Below, piece by piece: positions 12,487-23,786 of a stretch of 64,000 nucleotides of DNA. The stretch is from Rotaria macrura (lineage: Eukaryota; Rotifera; Eurotatoria; Philodinida; Philodinidae). Under the pieces are notes generated by a model that saw nothing but the letters and a program-made list of their open reading frames with translations, was not told the DNA's origin and did no database searches. How positions within the stretch are numbered: position 1 is the stretch's first letter; the number at the start of each line of letters is the position of its first letter. The position numbers and the translations under genes were made by a program. Location: NCBI GenBank assembly GCA_900239685.1, contig OENT01000527.1, positions 1 through 64,000 on the forward strand, read 5' to 3'.

Positions 12487-12937
12487 TCAAGTGCTAAAAG
12501 ATTTCTTTCTTTTGATTTGTATCAATAAACGTAACTGAAGGATTAAATACGATGAAGAAACAAATGAAAATAACGTAGGAGAATCCAACAAGAGCAAAAC
12601 AATTCGAAGAGAAATAGGAAAAAATGACTAGCACACAAATACGACAACCTCCCTCATTCACCTACTTACTCGCACTTTTTTTACTCGTCTCCGATTTTTA
12701 TGTTTCTCCACTCGAAGAAAGAAAGAAGAGGAAATGAAAATGAATCATGATCACTCATTCACCATTCACACTTACGTAGCATAGATGGTAGTAGCTCACT
12801 TGACTCGCCATTAGAAATTCACCTGCAGCATAATATTCAACATGTGACATGTATTCTAATAAAAGATGCGATGGAGACTTGTAACAAAGGTCGAATGTCT
12901 CATGACAAACATTAATTTTTCTTTCAATGTCATTCAT
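12487..12937 (-). CDS. Possible 69-residue two-exon gene, unknown
   Basis: An exon at 12776-12937 begins with ATG directly after an AG and ends at a perfect gtaagt donor. It joins in phase to 12487-12534 after a cttcag acceptor. The product has about 69 residues, is rich in Tyr, His and Leu, has no signal peptide and ends in a basic tail. A 17-nt potential 5' microexon lies at about 12990. I recognise no domain. It could be chance splice-site pairing, or 5' exons of the neighbouring RAB3IP homologue. Confidence 0.22.
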
Positions 12938-14570
12938 CTAACGTGAAAGGCCATTTTGATAATTATATCGATAAATATTCAACTACTTACTATAAGCTTG
13001 TATTACACTAAAACGAAAAAAGCAGTAATATCTTTGATTGAAAGTTATATCTTAAATTGATGAAATTCTTTTTTCGAATGTGTGTCAACATCGATCTGAT
13101 AAAACGATGCTCTGAAAAAAAAACGAACAGTGACATACGTTTTCATTCAATACTTTAGTACACTGCTTTTATATCCGTTTCAGTTGTCGTTTTTTGACAG
13201 CAGCATAGTCGTCGTGGGTGTATTTCTTGTCAACAGAATTTTCCCTATTTCCATTTATCACAAGCATAATCATTCTGAAAACAAAACTTTTTATATTTAG
13301 TTTTGTCGACATAGAACATACAGCTGTGCCTTGTTTCATAACTATTCTTTGCTTAATACTTATTGTCTGGTAAAATCCTTCTATTTGCGAACTTCTCACA
13401 ATCTAGATATAAAGTCGAAATGAATAGAACGGTAACATGAATTGACATAAACATGAACGAAACAAATAAAGAGCGATAGAGTGTAAACCATTGTTGAGAT
13501 AGATATAAACCTATAATCCTTTTGTTGTTCATTGCCGATATATTACGTGATATCACAATACTAAAATTTATTTTATAGATTATGTATATTGTTATCTTAT
13601 CTTGCTGTTCCATCAGATTAGTAGTTTTCCATCGTCGTGAGATCAATATACAAGTCGAAATTCGTTTAAATTTGTAATCTTCTTAGATTGATTCAATATA
13701 TGAGTGAAACTTTACAAATTATGCAGAAGTATTGAAGACAGGACAACTACGAAAAAGAATATGTGAAAAATTCGATTGACTGAAATAACATCCATTTCTT
13801 CTTTTGGTTTCAATACAATTCTTATAAAGTCTTATTCTGTTCTTTATGGTATAGGATCGTAAACCTGACTTATATTTGGCTTGTTGACAAGTTGTTTTTG
13901 GGCTTCTTTAAGTGGAGGAATCTAACTGGATGTTTATGAAACATTGTTTAGTAATTTAGCTTCAGATCACAATCGGTCAGGTTTCTCAAACATATTAAGG
14001 ATTTACATGTATTATTATAATAAATGAAAATGTGAAAGTGACTTATGCGAACATGATCATGCAACTCAAAACAAAAAGAATGTCAATAGATATTATCAAA
14101 CATGAAATCGGTTTACACACAATGCATTCAATGGCTGAAATAAAACAAGGAGAATTTATCAAAAGCATAATACTAATCATATATTATTCTACAAGAATTC
14201 GCAAAATAAATGTCTTGCTATATTTTAACTACATCTAGTACTTTCAATATAGAGAATTACTGTGATTTTTAAGAAAGAGATAGAAATCAAAATAATAATC
14301 TGTTTATTCTACTGTTTCAGGTAATTCTGCATTCGCTATCTGAAAGTTCATGATTACCTTTTTCAATTATCAACTATCTTAAGCCTAGAGTGAAATTTTC
14401 ATTATGCATGATATAGAAAAAAAAAGCAATAAAGGACAACAGGTACGTAGTATGCAAATTCAGCTTGTCATAGTTTCAGAGTTCAATGAACATGACGAAA
14501 AACATTGGATTTAATGGCATTGCTGTAAAGAAAATTTATCAGCTTTGTTAATGAGAACGATTATTTATTA
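12938..14570. other. Unresolved intergenic region
   Basis: Several minus-strand open frames (13169-13399, 13353-13646) overlap each other and potential splice sites such as gtgaga near 13400 and ttttcag near 13275. No consistent multi-exon model or family emerged. Positions 14000-14240 on the plus strand hold a short Lys/Ile-rich open frame of random-looking composition. Confidence 0.35.
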
Positions 14571-14737
14571 ATAGATTGAGCTAAATCGCTTCGTCCTTGA
14601 GCAAGAAAACCAAGTTTGTAAGCACGTTGTTCTTTTTTAATTTTTCCTTTTTTTTTCTTTAAATGATTATTCCTATGCAATTTCGCCTGTCGTCATGCTT
14701 TCAACCAATGATGACATTGAATTGAAGTTTTCTTTTG
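14571..14737 (-). pseudogene. Possible decayed terminal exon with in-frame TGA
   Basis: On the minus strand, after an attag acceptor at about 14738, a frame runs 167 nt to a TAA at 14571-14573 with one in-frame TGA at 14693-14695. The translation has a strongly basic middle (a KKKKGKIKKEQR stretch) followed by AYKLGFLAQGRSDLAQ, which looks more protein-like than the surrounding DNA. It may be a pseudogene fragment or an exon starting at a later acceptor (gacgacag, about 14688). I do not recognise the family. Confidence 0.25.
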
Positions 14738-15656
14738 CTAATAAAGGAACAAAATAAGAATAAGCTACTGATGGTGGCGGTTTTTTGACTCGCTTTCTTT
14801 TTTTTCTAATATTTAATCAATGTTTTCACACTTATGCTGCATGCAATCGTCGCCATTGTCGTTTGCTCTTTTTTTTTGTGTACGTATGTTTTATTCAAAT
14901 TTCTTTTTCTAAAAAGAATAACAGCAATAGCAACAACGAGCGCAAATTCACCCAATTCTTTCTTATTCTTCATCACCATCATCATCTCATAGTGTTTAAG
15001 TGACGTTTGCTACTGGCATCGTCCGTTAAAGAAAATGAGACGAGCATCGAAGCAGAAGAACAAGAAATCAGAGTAATGTCAAAAAAAGTCTTGTTTGCTT
15101 GATGCTGCACGTTCAAAAGTAAACTTCAATCATTCAACACTTTTCTGGATACATTTTTTTTTGTTATTCATATGTATATGTGACCTACTCGTCATACGTA
15201 CACATGGTCATAAAACAGTCAATATAGATAGATTTAAAACATTTTCTAGAAGAATTTCAAAAAAAAGACAACTGATAATGATTAAAATGCAAGTACGAAA
15301 GTGTTTTGTTCGCTCTTTACACCTTCGAGTACCTATAGAAATCGAGAAAAAAAGAGAAGAATAGAGTAAGAAAAAAGAAATCGATTTGTTACTATAACTC
15401 TTACTTCTCACTTTTTTTCGCTTTCTCATTCCCTCTTTTTTAACATATCAAAATTGTCGTTTCATGTTTTCGTTTAGACAAACATATACAGTAAATGAAG
15501 AATAGCCAAGTGTAAATGAAAAGATGATGCCGTTCTTGTTATAAGAACAAGAGAATAAAATTACAAGATCTTTTCAAATCGTTGTACAACTTATTTTCAC
15601 AAGTACAGATATCAAAAGAAAATTATTTCCATTAAATTAGAGAATGTAAATTCATC
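14738..15656. other. Intergenic, pyrimidine-rich upstream region of the 15657 gene
   Basis: Long T/C and A/G tracts and short chance open frames on both strands. No splice-supported exon is seen. The 5' leader and promoter of the gene at 15657 probably lie at the right end. Confidence 0.5.
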
Positions 15657-17264
15657 ATGCCACAAGGACAGTACACTACCAATTTACAGAACGAACCACA
15701 TACGTCAGTATCTGACGAGCTACTTGCTAGTACTCTACCAGCTCGTATAGGTCCTTATCGCTCTCTATCGGCTAAACGACCACGTGACCCATCCCATCGC
15801 AAAAGTGTTTCGTTTAATGATGTTCCTATTGTACATGAAGTTCCATCACATGATACCATGCGTAATTCTAATTGTGATACATATCGTTCATGGGCATATA
15901 CAGATGCAACACCACCTACATCTGCTATCCCATCATTTTACTCATCCCAAATACTTTTACCATTTAATTCAACAAATGCTGCTGCTCAAAAGCTACACGC
16001 GAATCGTTTAAGTAGTACTTTATATTCAACAGCATCAACAAATAGTAGTACGACAAACCGGATACCCGACTGGGCTATACGAGCTAAAACATCAAAGACT
16101 ACATCGAATACAGAGGAAACAAATACTACGAATGATAATAATACTGTTGGCAATCCACCGGTGATTATTGTTCACGTACCAGATGAAAGAACACATAAAG
16201 ACACAACAGTTAAGCCGATCAATCAAGCAACATTTAATAATGCGTACATTTCCCATTCTCAATTACCATCAACACCAGCACCTTTATCATCACACAATCA
16301 TGAAAATGGTGACGAGAAAAAACATCCTTACCGTTCGGCGATGGTACCTGACACAGAGCACTATCGTAGTAATCCGTTTGCCTATGGAACAATGTCTGAT
16401 TCAACAGCTACTTACACATCAATGTTATCTACAAATCTCATTCAATCAAATCATTCGTCCAATGAACAACCTACAAATGGACATATGCGCACAGCACGTG
16501 CTCGTTCAGCTACTTTACCTTTATCAACAAATCACTCATTCACACGTGCTAATGATACAGTTTCCATTACGCCATTTCGTCCAACAACAGCAACTCTTGT
16601 ATCTAATAGCTCAAATTCTTCAGCAAGAACAGTCTTAAGACCAACAATGATTGCTTTTCAGTGTTCCCAACCAACAACGACAACTATGAATACAATTAAT
16701 AGTTCATCAACAGCACCTATAACATCGACTACAAATAATTCAAACAATATCAATCAATCATCATCATCATCAGGAGCAGCATCAGCAGCAGGAACAACAA
16801 CAACAATAACAACAGCCGCAACAACAGCAACAACTAACCTAAACAAACCACCATCAGTACCATCACGATTTGGCACTTCAGCTGCAGCTGCCGCTGCAGC
16901 TCATTCTCGTTTTGTTTTACCTTCAAGTCGAACATTTTCAACATCTTCATTAAATTCATCAGCAATCAAATACACTTTTGCTCATCCGCATATGGATTCA
17001 ACATTAACAAGCACATTGACACCGCAAACAACAATACCAAAACCTCCTCCAACCGCTTATTCTCGTTCACGTTCAGCACATGTGTTAAGCTCGAGACGTA
17101 CAGCCGCTTCACCTGTTGTCATGATCGATGGTCAATCAAATGGAGGAACAACAACTAACCCTTCTACCAATTTATATGCAACAGCAAAGCGCAATCCAAA
17201 TGTTAGACAAACCTATGGTTCTTATTATATGCATCGTGTTCTCTTACCCACGAGCATCCATTAA
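15657..17264 (+). CDS. 535-residue disordered Ser/Thr/Asn-rich protein with PP1-docking-like motif
   Basis: A single uninterrupted frame of 536 codons, far longer than chance permits here. There is no signal peptide, membrane segment or folded domain. The first 75 residues are the most complex part and contain basic-flanked KSVSF at residues 49-53, which fits the RVxF consensus for docking to protein phosphatase 1, followed by NDVPIVHEV. The rest is low-complexity Ser/Thr/Asn/Pro with an Ala run (about residues 402-411) and Thr-rich runs encoded by aca/gca triplets at about 16790-16835. Several RSRS/ARARSA-like basic-Ser clusters could be kinase sites. Intrinsic disorder plus the docking motif suggests a scaffold or phosphatase regulator, but that is inference. 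I recognise no named family. Confidence 0.8.
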   Translation: MPQGQYTTNLQNEPHTSVSDELLASTLPARIGPYRSLSAKRPRDPSHRKSVSFNDVPIVHEVPSHDTMRNSNCDTYRSWAYTDATPPTSAIPSFYSSQILLPFNSTNAAAQKLHANRLSSTLYSTASTNSSTTNRIPDWAIRAKTSKTTSNTEETNTTNDNNTVGNPPVIIVHVPDERTHKDTTVKPINQATFNNAYISHSQLPSTPAPLSSHNHENGDEKKHPYRSAMVPDTEHYRSNPFAYGTMSDSTATYTSMLSTNLIQSNHSSNEQPTNGHMRTARARSATLPLSTNHSFTRANDTVSITPFRPTTATLVSNSSNSSARTVLRPTMIAFQCSQPTTTTMNTINSSSTAPITSTTNNSNNINQSSSSSGAASAAGTTTTITTAATTATTNLNKPPSVPSRFGTSAAAAAAAHSRFVLPSSRTFSTSSLNSSAIKYTFAHPHMDSTLTSTLTPQTTIPKPPPTAYSRSRSAHVLSSRRTAASPVVMIDGQSNGGTTTNPSTNLYATAKRNPNVRQTYGSYYMHRVLLPTSIH

Positions 17265-18627
17265 GCCAAAAAAAAAAGAAAATTGTAAATTTGTCGTTTT
17301 TTTCTCTTCTTCTTAAGTAAAGAAAAAATGGAGTCTTTCTTTTTTTTGATTGTGATAATTGATTTTATAGCCTTAAAATCTCAATCATCAACATGATAAT
17401 ACAATCACCTTGCTCGTTGATATATATATATATATATAAATATATATATATAGATATAGATATTTGCACAAGTATCTTTTTTTCCTATTCGATAAGAATG
17501 ATATGTATGTGTACATGTTGAGTTCGATGAGACTCTATTACGTGCAAAGATCGAGCACAACTAATTTATTTGGTAAGTCGTCTTTCATCTCGAGTGTGAG
17601 GCAAACAGGTGACTCTTTTAAGCCTCTTCGTTTTTCTCCATTTTTTTCTCCCCATTATTTGTTGACTGAAGGCTTGGTATGACGAGGTCGATCTTTGAAC
17701 AAACATCATATAGAGCGATAGTGGTTAGAAAGAATTTAACCAACGCTAATTTGAGTCTTGATGAAGGTGAAATTGAATGAGAAAGAGAGAGAGAGTGAAT
17801 GAAAGATTTATACATACATTTATATATATATATATATACATACATATAAATAGATATAGATGTATATGTATATACGTGTGTATGAAAAAGAAGAAAGACA
17901 TGGTCATTTCAATTCACAATCGACATGATAACAGTAAGAAGTACGTATACTATCTTTCTCTCACATTGCATTGTGTGAGCAACAGTATTTATCAATGATT
18001 TCTCTTATTGGATCGATAAAGTGAGATAGCAAAATTGATATTGAATATTCCATATGACAAAGGTTCTCATCGTTATTCTCTACCTTTTTTCTCATACACA
18101 AGCGACTTATGATTGTTGGCTTAAGATATCATTCTCTCACTTTGTAATTTTACCATCAGTGCAGGCTTAAAGATAGGCAATCGTATGTGTGCATATGCTA
18201 TTCATTTTCTGTTTTTTTTCTACTTGCTGATGAGTATAAAAGAGTGGACGTTTTATTAAAACTATTTTCATTTGAATGTTTCTTGTTTTCCGATTTGCTA
18301 TGAACTTGCGTTTGATGGTGCGAGTTAGGACGGACAATGATAATGAATATGAAATTCTTTGTTCGTCTGGCTCGTATTATTGGTGCAAAGTCTATATCGC
18401 CGTAGAAATGTTTATTTTAAAGGTATGCTAGCAACAAATGAAACAAAAATTTCATTTTTCTTTTCAAAATAAAGTATTCAAAAAAGTTTTGCTTTTCGTT
18501 TTGTTTTTTATGACAACTTTAGGAGTGTACGAAAGTAAAAACGAAAGTAAAATATTGTTGATGTTATTATTTCATTTAGTGTTTTTTTCTCTCGCTCGCA
18601 AATACAAAATAAAAGTGAAAGAAAACG
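17265..18627. repeat. Intergenic with (TA)n microsatellites
   Basis: AT dinucleotide arrays occur at 17421-17462 (mixed with tagata units) and about 17820-17875 (tata, cata and gata units). Short open frames across these arrays are artefacts. The right end should hold the leader of the gene starting at 18628. No other feature is seen. Confidence 0.6.
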
Positions 18628-19423
18628 ATGACTAATGTTCATACAGCGAAAAAACCAACGATTAGTTCATCATTTTATGATAGTTATACAACAAAACCGG
18701 TCAAATGGTAAGATAAAAGTAGTTTTCTTTAGTATTATTTATAGGAATAGAAATTCAGGTATGAAATAGTTGATGCTTATCGACAATATAATGAAACATA
18801 TCTTCCATTACGTTTGGAAAACTTTCCAACAGATTTATGGAATAATTTAAAGAAATTTTTCAAATCAAATGAAGCAACAGAAGAAATCGATGATGATGAT
18901 CCGTAAGACATTTATCGATTAATTCAGATTCATATTTTCACTTGTTATTCCTTCAGTGTTGTTGAAGTTCAACAAACACGTTCTGATGGCAATATCATTA
19001 AAGTAACAGAGTATAATTTATCGAAAGACAAATTTGATCCACGCATATCGGATGCTGTGCGAACACATGGTGAAAGAAGCGACCGTTCGGATAAACGTTT
19101 ACAATATCCACCTAAAACTGAAAATCGTGTGCGTTCACCATCATCGCCTGTTATTCGTGAACGGTAAATAATTAATACTACCCTGTTTTTCTATTGAATG
19201 ACGCTGTTTCTTTATTTTTTTTGTTTTTCATTCAAGTCGTCATCATCGGCATAAAAGTCGAGTTTCACCAACTTATGAAGATTGTCCTGAATGTCGAGCT
19301 TTGGCGGCGCAAGCTTATCCAGCAATGTGCAATTGTAATGAATGTCGAGCTCAACGAGCAGCATATCCAAATCGAGTTCCCTATTGTGATTGTCGAGAAT
19401 GTCGTCATACCAGACGAAGTTAA
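18628..19423 (+). CDS. Unknown 205-residue protein with triple Cys-rich C-terminal repeat
   Basis: Four exons, 18628-18707, 18759-18902, 18957-19163 and 19237-19423, have consensus GT-AG sites and consistent phases. Intron lengths are 51, 54 and 73 nt, typical of this genome. The middle (exon 2) has an amphipathic Tyr/Leu-rich stretch, an acidic EEIDDDDP end and no membrane segment. Exon 3 is charged and Ser/Arg-rich. The last 50 residues contain eight cysteines in three imperfect units: CPECRA...AYP, CNCNECRA...AYP, CDCRECRH. The C-x(1)-C-x2-C spacing suggests metal binding rather than secreted disulphides, since no signal peptide is present. No family recognised. Confidence in the gene model is high because four in-phase exons are unlikely by chance. 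Confidence 0.78.
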
Positions 19424-22400
19424 TATTCTTAAAACATTTGTTAAACAGAAAATTTATGCCAACGTATTTTTTTGTCATAGTATTACTGATGAACTATCAT
19501 TTGTAAAAAGATGATTTTACGTAATAAAAACAAAATCCACTAAATCTTTCGACAGATAAAAGATTGTTTATTTGTAGAAAGAAACGCTTTTTATCCTAGA
19601 TTAACATTTGACAATAAATAAGGTGCAACGAATCGTATTGATACATTGGCAACCTTTAAGAATAAAAACCAGATGAGAATTTGTAAAATAAAAACAGAAA
19701 GAATATTCTTAAATTTTTTATTTGCAAATAAAAAAATGTCTTAAAAGGCCAAAAGAACTTATCTAAATCCATAGTGATAACAACTTGTAGTTGTTAACTA
19801 CTTTTTCAATTTTTTTTGAATATACTGTTACGTGAAGAAAACATAAAGAACATTTGCTAAGTGAAAAATACTTTATATATATATATATATCCATTAAATT
19901 TTATAATTTATTTAATAAGATTCTAAATGTTTCACATGCGTTTGCATCGCTATTTTCTTGAGAATAAATATAATCTGAATAAGTGAATCACATCATTTTT
20001 AAAATAAAGTTTTCCCCTCTCCATCTTTCATTGTGTTTTCTGTATAACTCTCTTTTGAAAACTAGCATCTTGTTTTTTAAGGAAGTTAACGTTTCATTAA
20101 ACTTTAATAATAAAGAAAAAAGAACAAAGAAAAAAATCATGGAGCATGTTACAATAGTATAAAAGATGAATAGTTATGAGAATGTAGATTGATATTATAT
20201 CTGAATTCACTATATTTGCATAATTTTCTTGTTTAACCCGTTTTCGATTATAAATATATACATAATAATGTAACTGAAAGTCATTTTTCTCCTTCTAACC
20301 TCTTTTCTCACGTGACAACCTATTAAGACATTTATGAACCTTCTTAGGAAAAACAAACTTTTTTTTTCTTCTTATTGTATTCCTTCAGTTTTCTGTCTTG
20401 ATCTTTTGTCATTAAGCAGTGTTTTTTTTCTAGTTGTCATATGTATATTCATTATAGTGAAAACTGACAGATTGTTATTATTAGTGAAACAAACATTGTC
20501 TTTGATGGCAATTCATTATTGATTGACAAAACTGGGAGGCTCGCAGTCAGCGTCAGAATATAAATATATCGACATAATTTTATTGTTTCTTAGGTTTTGT
20601 CATTTGTCTGTCTTATTTCATTCGTTTCGATATATTTGATATTCACCAGAAAATCTTTTTCTAGTGAAAATGATGAAATGAGATGAGATAATCTGTCTTT
20701 GGCTAGATTATCCTACTTTTTTTTCCTCTATTTTTTTCCTGTTCGTATGTGTTCATTTGAATGATAGATAGGTAGAGAAAATTTTTCTACCTAAGACTTT
20801 GAGAATTTAATCATTCGACGCTATTTTGTTGCATTCTACGGCAAGAAATAAGCAGACTGTTTATCTAAGCCTTTGTTTGTCATAGCTATGTGCTACAACA
20901 GTCCTGAGGTAAGCAAACATGAACCAATTGTAGTTCGTTTTTACTACTATTCGACAAAAGAAAGTATCTAAAAGTTGATCTCAACGTTCATATATATCTA
21001 TATATATCATTGAAGTAAACAAGAGAAGATTATAAAAAAGAACTTTTATGCTGTGCTAAGTACGAATGAGAAAAGAACTATACTTTATTTAATAGTTTTA
21101 ATTGATCAATAAAAAATAAAGGGCTTCATTGCAAAATGCATCTATAGAATATAAAAATACTTGTAACCCATAGATGGCCTAGGAAAATTTATGATAAAAA
21201 TATGACAAGAATACACTTGTTAACATGGGAGATGACGAAAAATAAAATTATAGAGTACTTTTTACGAAGAAATCATAGTCGTATTTATCGTGATCTTTGA
21301 GAGAAAATATAGAGACCCAAGTAAATTGTTCATTTGCTATTCTTCAATTTACTTAGACGGCACTTCTCTAATGAACCTTTACATACTCTTGTTTTATATT
21401 TCTTACACACCAGATGTGATTTTTCCTGCTATATATTCCTAGCAGATAAAATGTTAGTAAGATGTAACGAGCTCGAAAATGCACGAACATCGTTTTTTTA
21501 ATAAATTGTAACAGATTATTAAGATAGAGTTTCTTGAGTTCAGCTGAAAATTTTTGATTGGAACAAAAAAGCATTGACCTTGAGATAAATTGTTCGAACA
21601 AAAAACTTTTGAATGCAGCGTGAAGAATCTTGCACTCTTTGCCTATAAAAATTTTTCTTAATACTTCATTACATAATGTGCTTTCGATGCAGCTCCTATC
21701 TTCAAGCTCATAGAAGATGATGAGAGATACAGTATGCTGAATTAAATCAGGTGACATAATGTAACTAATGTTTTTCGACCTATTGTTTCAAATTTAAGTG
21801 ATTAGAATGACCTCGTTTAATTTGTAGAACAAAGGCACCATTGACAGAAACTCAAATTCATTGACGTATCAGACATGTAGATTTCATTCAAAAAAATAAA
21901 ACGAGTTTCAAATTAATTGTAATTAGTTTTATTTTATTAAATTTATACTATCGAACAATATTGTGTTGTTCTATTTTAATCAGTAATCTCATTTAAAACT
22001 TAAGAAGTTCAACCTGAGTGTGTTTAAATAATGTAAAAAAGGACATGCTGCTCGATTCTTTTATAATTATTGCCACCCGCGAGATAAATACAGAAGAGAA
22101 AAAAATTATCATATTATCATTAATTTTCTTTTTCTTTCTCTTTTAACTCTCCAAAGATCTTCGTTTTAGTAACAGTTGTCCTTGATATGTTTTCTTTTCT
22201 AATTGTGCTCGAGATGTCATTATATTTCTTTCTTGGTATCAGTCACGTTTTGAGCAAAAGAAAGTGATTAACAGTTGAGAAGTAATATTAATCAATGCAT
22301 TACAAATTTTTTGTGCTTTAGTTATTGAAGATAACAGAATTTATTAAGACTTGGCTTGAAGATTAAATACTGAGTTCGTTATATATTATTCATTGTTCAT

Positions 22401-22430
22401 TTGTAATAGATCAATCCAGATATTTTTCTA
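19424..22430. other. 3-kb gene-poor stretch
   Basis: AT-rich with short TA arrays (about 19871-19890 and 20990-21008). The longest open frame, 21368-21757 on the minus strand (129 codons), has no splice context or similarity and is near the length expected by chance in DNA of this composition. The right end holds the leader of the receptor gene at 22431. Confidence 0.5.
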
Positions 22431-23786
22431 ATGAATCTTAATTGGACAAAATTTATTCCAATTTACGCCGAATCATCTATGAATCTATCAGAATATGAAC
22501 CAGTTAGCTGTTATTCATCTATCCTTACATTCATATTCAAAACTCAACCGATGTTTTTATTAATATTTGGTTTTCTAGCCAATTTATTTTCATTTGCTGT
22601 ACTTATACGCCCACGTTTGCGTCGTCGGCCAACATTTTCATATCTTGCTTTTCTTAGTTTATCTAATGCATTATTGTCATTGATTCATGCAAGTTTTACT
22701 ATCATTGGAGTTTACTTTGGTTTAACACTCGATAATTTACCATTGTTTATTTTTTGTCGTTTTTTAAATCGATTTGCAATCGATTTTCTAACACATTTTT
22801 CACTATATACATTAACAGCCGTTGATCTTGATCGAATACGCACAGTTACATCAGCAACAAGCAATCATTCAAATAGTCGTTCCAATATTGGACGACAACG
22901 TGGCTGTGCTGAAGCATTTATACGTGTATGCTTAATTGAATTGTCTTTTGCAGTTGTTCTTTTACTGCTTAATACACATTGGCTTACGTCTTATGGTTAT
23001 ATATCATCATCAGCCGATGGTTTCGATGATATAACTGAGTGTACAATACCATCTTTAAATAATATAACAAGATTTAATCCGTACTCAATAGCTTATAATA
23101 AATATTTAACGTCAATACTACCTGTCATAGAACTAACCCTATTTAATATTTTACCAGTTACTATAAGTCTTCTTGCAACTATTGTTATATTGAGACATGT
23201 ATCAATGAAATATACACTTTTAAATCCAATAAATAAACGTCTGAAGAAATCTCGTCGTCGGATGGAATTACATTTATCAGTCTTACTTATATCATTGAAT
23301 TGTGTATTCATATTATTCACAACACCACATAATATATACAGTGTCTATATTGGACAATTACAACGACGTTTAGGTAGTAAACACGAGAGTGAGGGTGAAT
23401 TATGTTCTGTATCGATATTACAAAAAAGTTTAGATTTATTGCAACAATGTTATTTCATGTCAACATTTTTCCTTTATATATTGACAAATAAGCGATTCCG
23501 TGAAGAATTCTATGAGTTAATAAAAGGAAACGTATTTTTATCGCATAAAAATACGAAAGCAAATCATTCTTCTAATGAAATGACAAGACGTCGACGTCAT
23601 CATCGCCGTCGTCATTATTATAATGATACATATATTAAGACAAATGATATGCAACGAGCAGCAAGTACTATTAAAGAAAATCCCGAGTCAGTCACTGATG
23701 ATATGACAAGAGATGATTGTAAAGATAATGAACCAACGTCAATTGATAAAAGTCAACATTCAACCGAATTCGGTACGCAAATCTAA
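22431..23786 (+). CDS. Rhodopsin-like G protein-coupled receptor (orphan, divergent)
   Basis: A 451-residue intronless frame with seven hydrophobic segments (TM1 about 40-59, TM2 68-96, TM3 106-135, TM4-TM7 following). N-glycosylation sites NWT and NLS lie in a short extracellular N-terminus. Class A hallmarks are present: N51 in a GFLANL TM1 motif, C109 at the top of TM3 pairing with a Cys in the second extracellular loop (TECT), and a TM6 Pro (FTTPHN). Two switches are atypical: the TM3 end reads DLDR at 132-135 instead of D/E-R-Y, and TM7 lacks NPxxY (STFFLYILTNKRF instead). A long basic and His-rich cytoplasmic tail follows. General shape and short N-terminus suggest a peptide receptor (FMRFamide-receptor-like groups), but the ligand cannot be told. 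Confidence 0.88.
   Translation: MNLNWTKFIPIYAESSMNLSEYEPVSCYSSILTFIFKTQPMFLLIFGFLANLFSFAVLIRPRLRRRPTFSYLAFLSLSNALLSLIHASFTIIGVYFGLTLDNLPLFIFCRFLNRFAIDFLTHFSLYTLTAVDLDRIRTVTSATSNHSNSRSNIGRQRGCAEAFIRVCLIELSFAVVLLLLNTHWLTSYGYISSSADGFDDITECTIPSLNNITRFNPYSIAYNKYLTSILPVIELTLFNILPVTISLLATIVILRHVSMKYTLLNPINKRLKKSRRRMELHLSVLLISLNCVFILFTTPHNIYSVYIGQLQRRLGSKHESEGELCSVSILQKSLDLLQQCYFMSTFFLYILTNKRFREEFYELIKGNVFLSHKNTKANHSSNEMTRRRRHHRRRHYYNDTYIKTNDMQRAASTIKENPESVTDDMTRDDCKDNEPTSIDKSQHSTEFGTQI

Noticed and set aside
13353..13646. 97-codon minus-strand frame with a hydrophobic stretch
   Set aside because: Could not be joined in phase to any neighbour; the hydrophobicity is explained by T-rich sequence.
21368..21757. 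129-codon minus-strand frame
   Set aside because: Length is near the chance maximum for 64 kb of this base composition, with no recognised motif.
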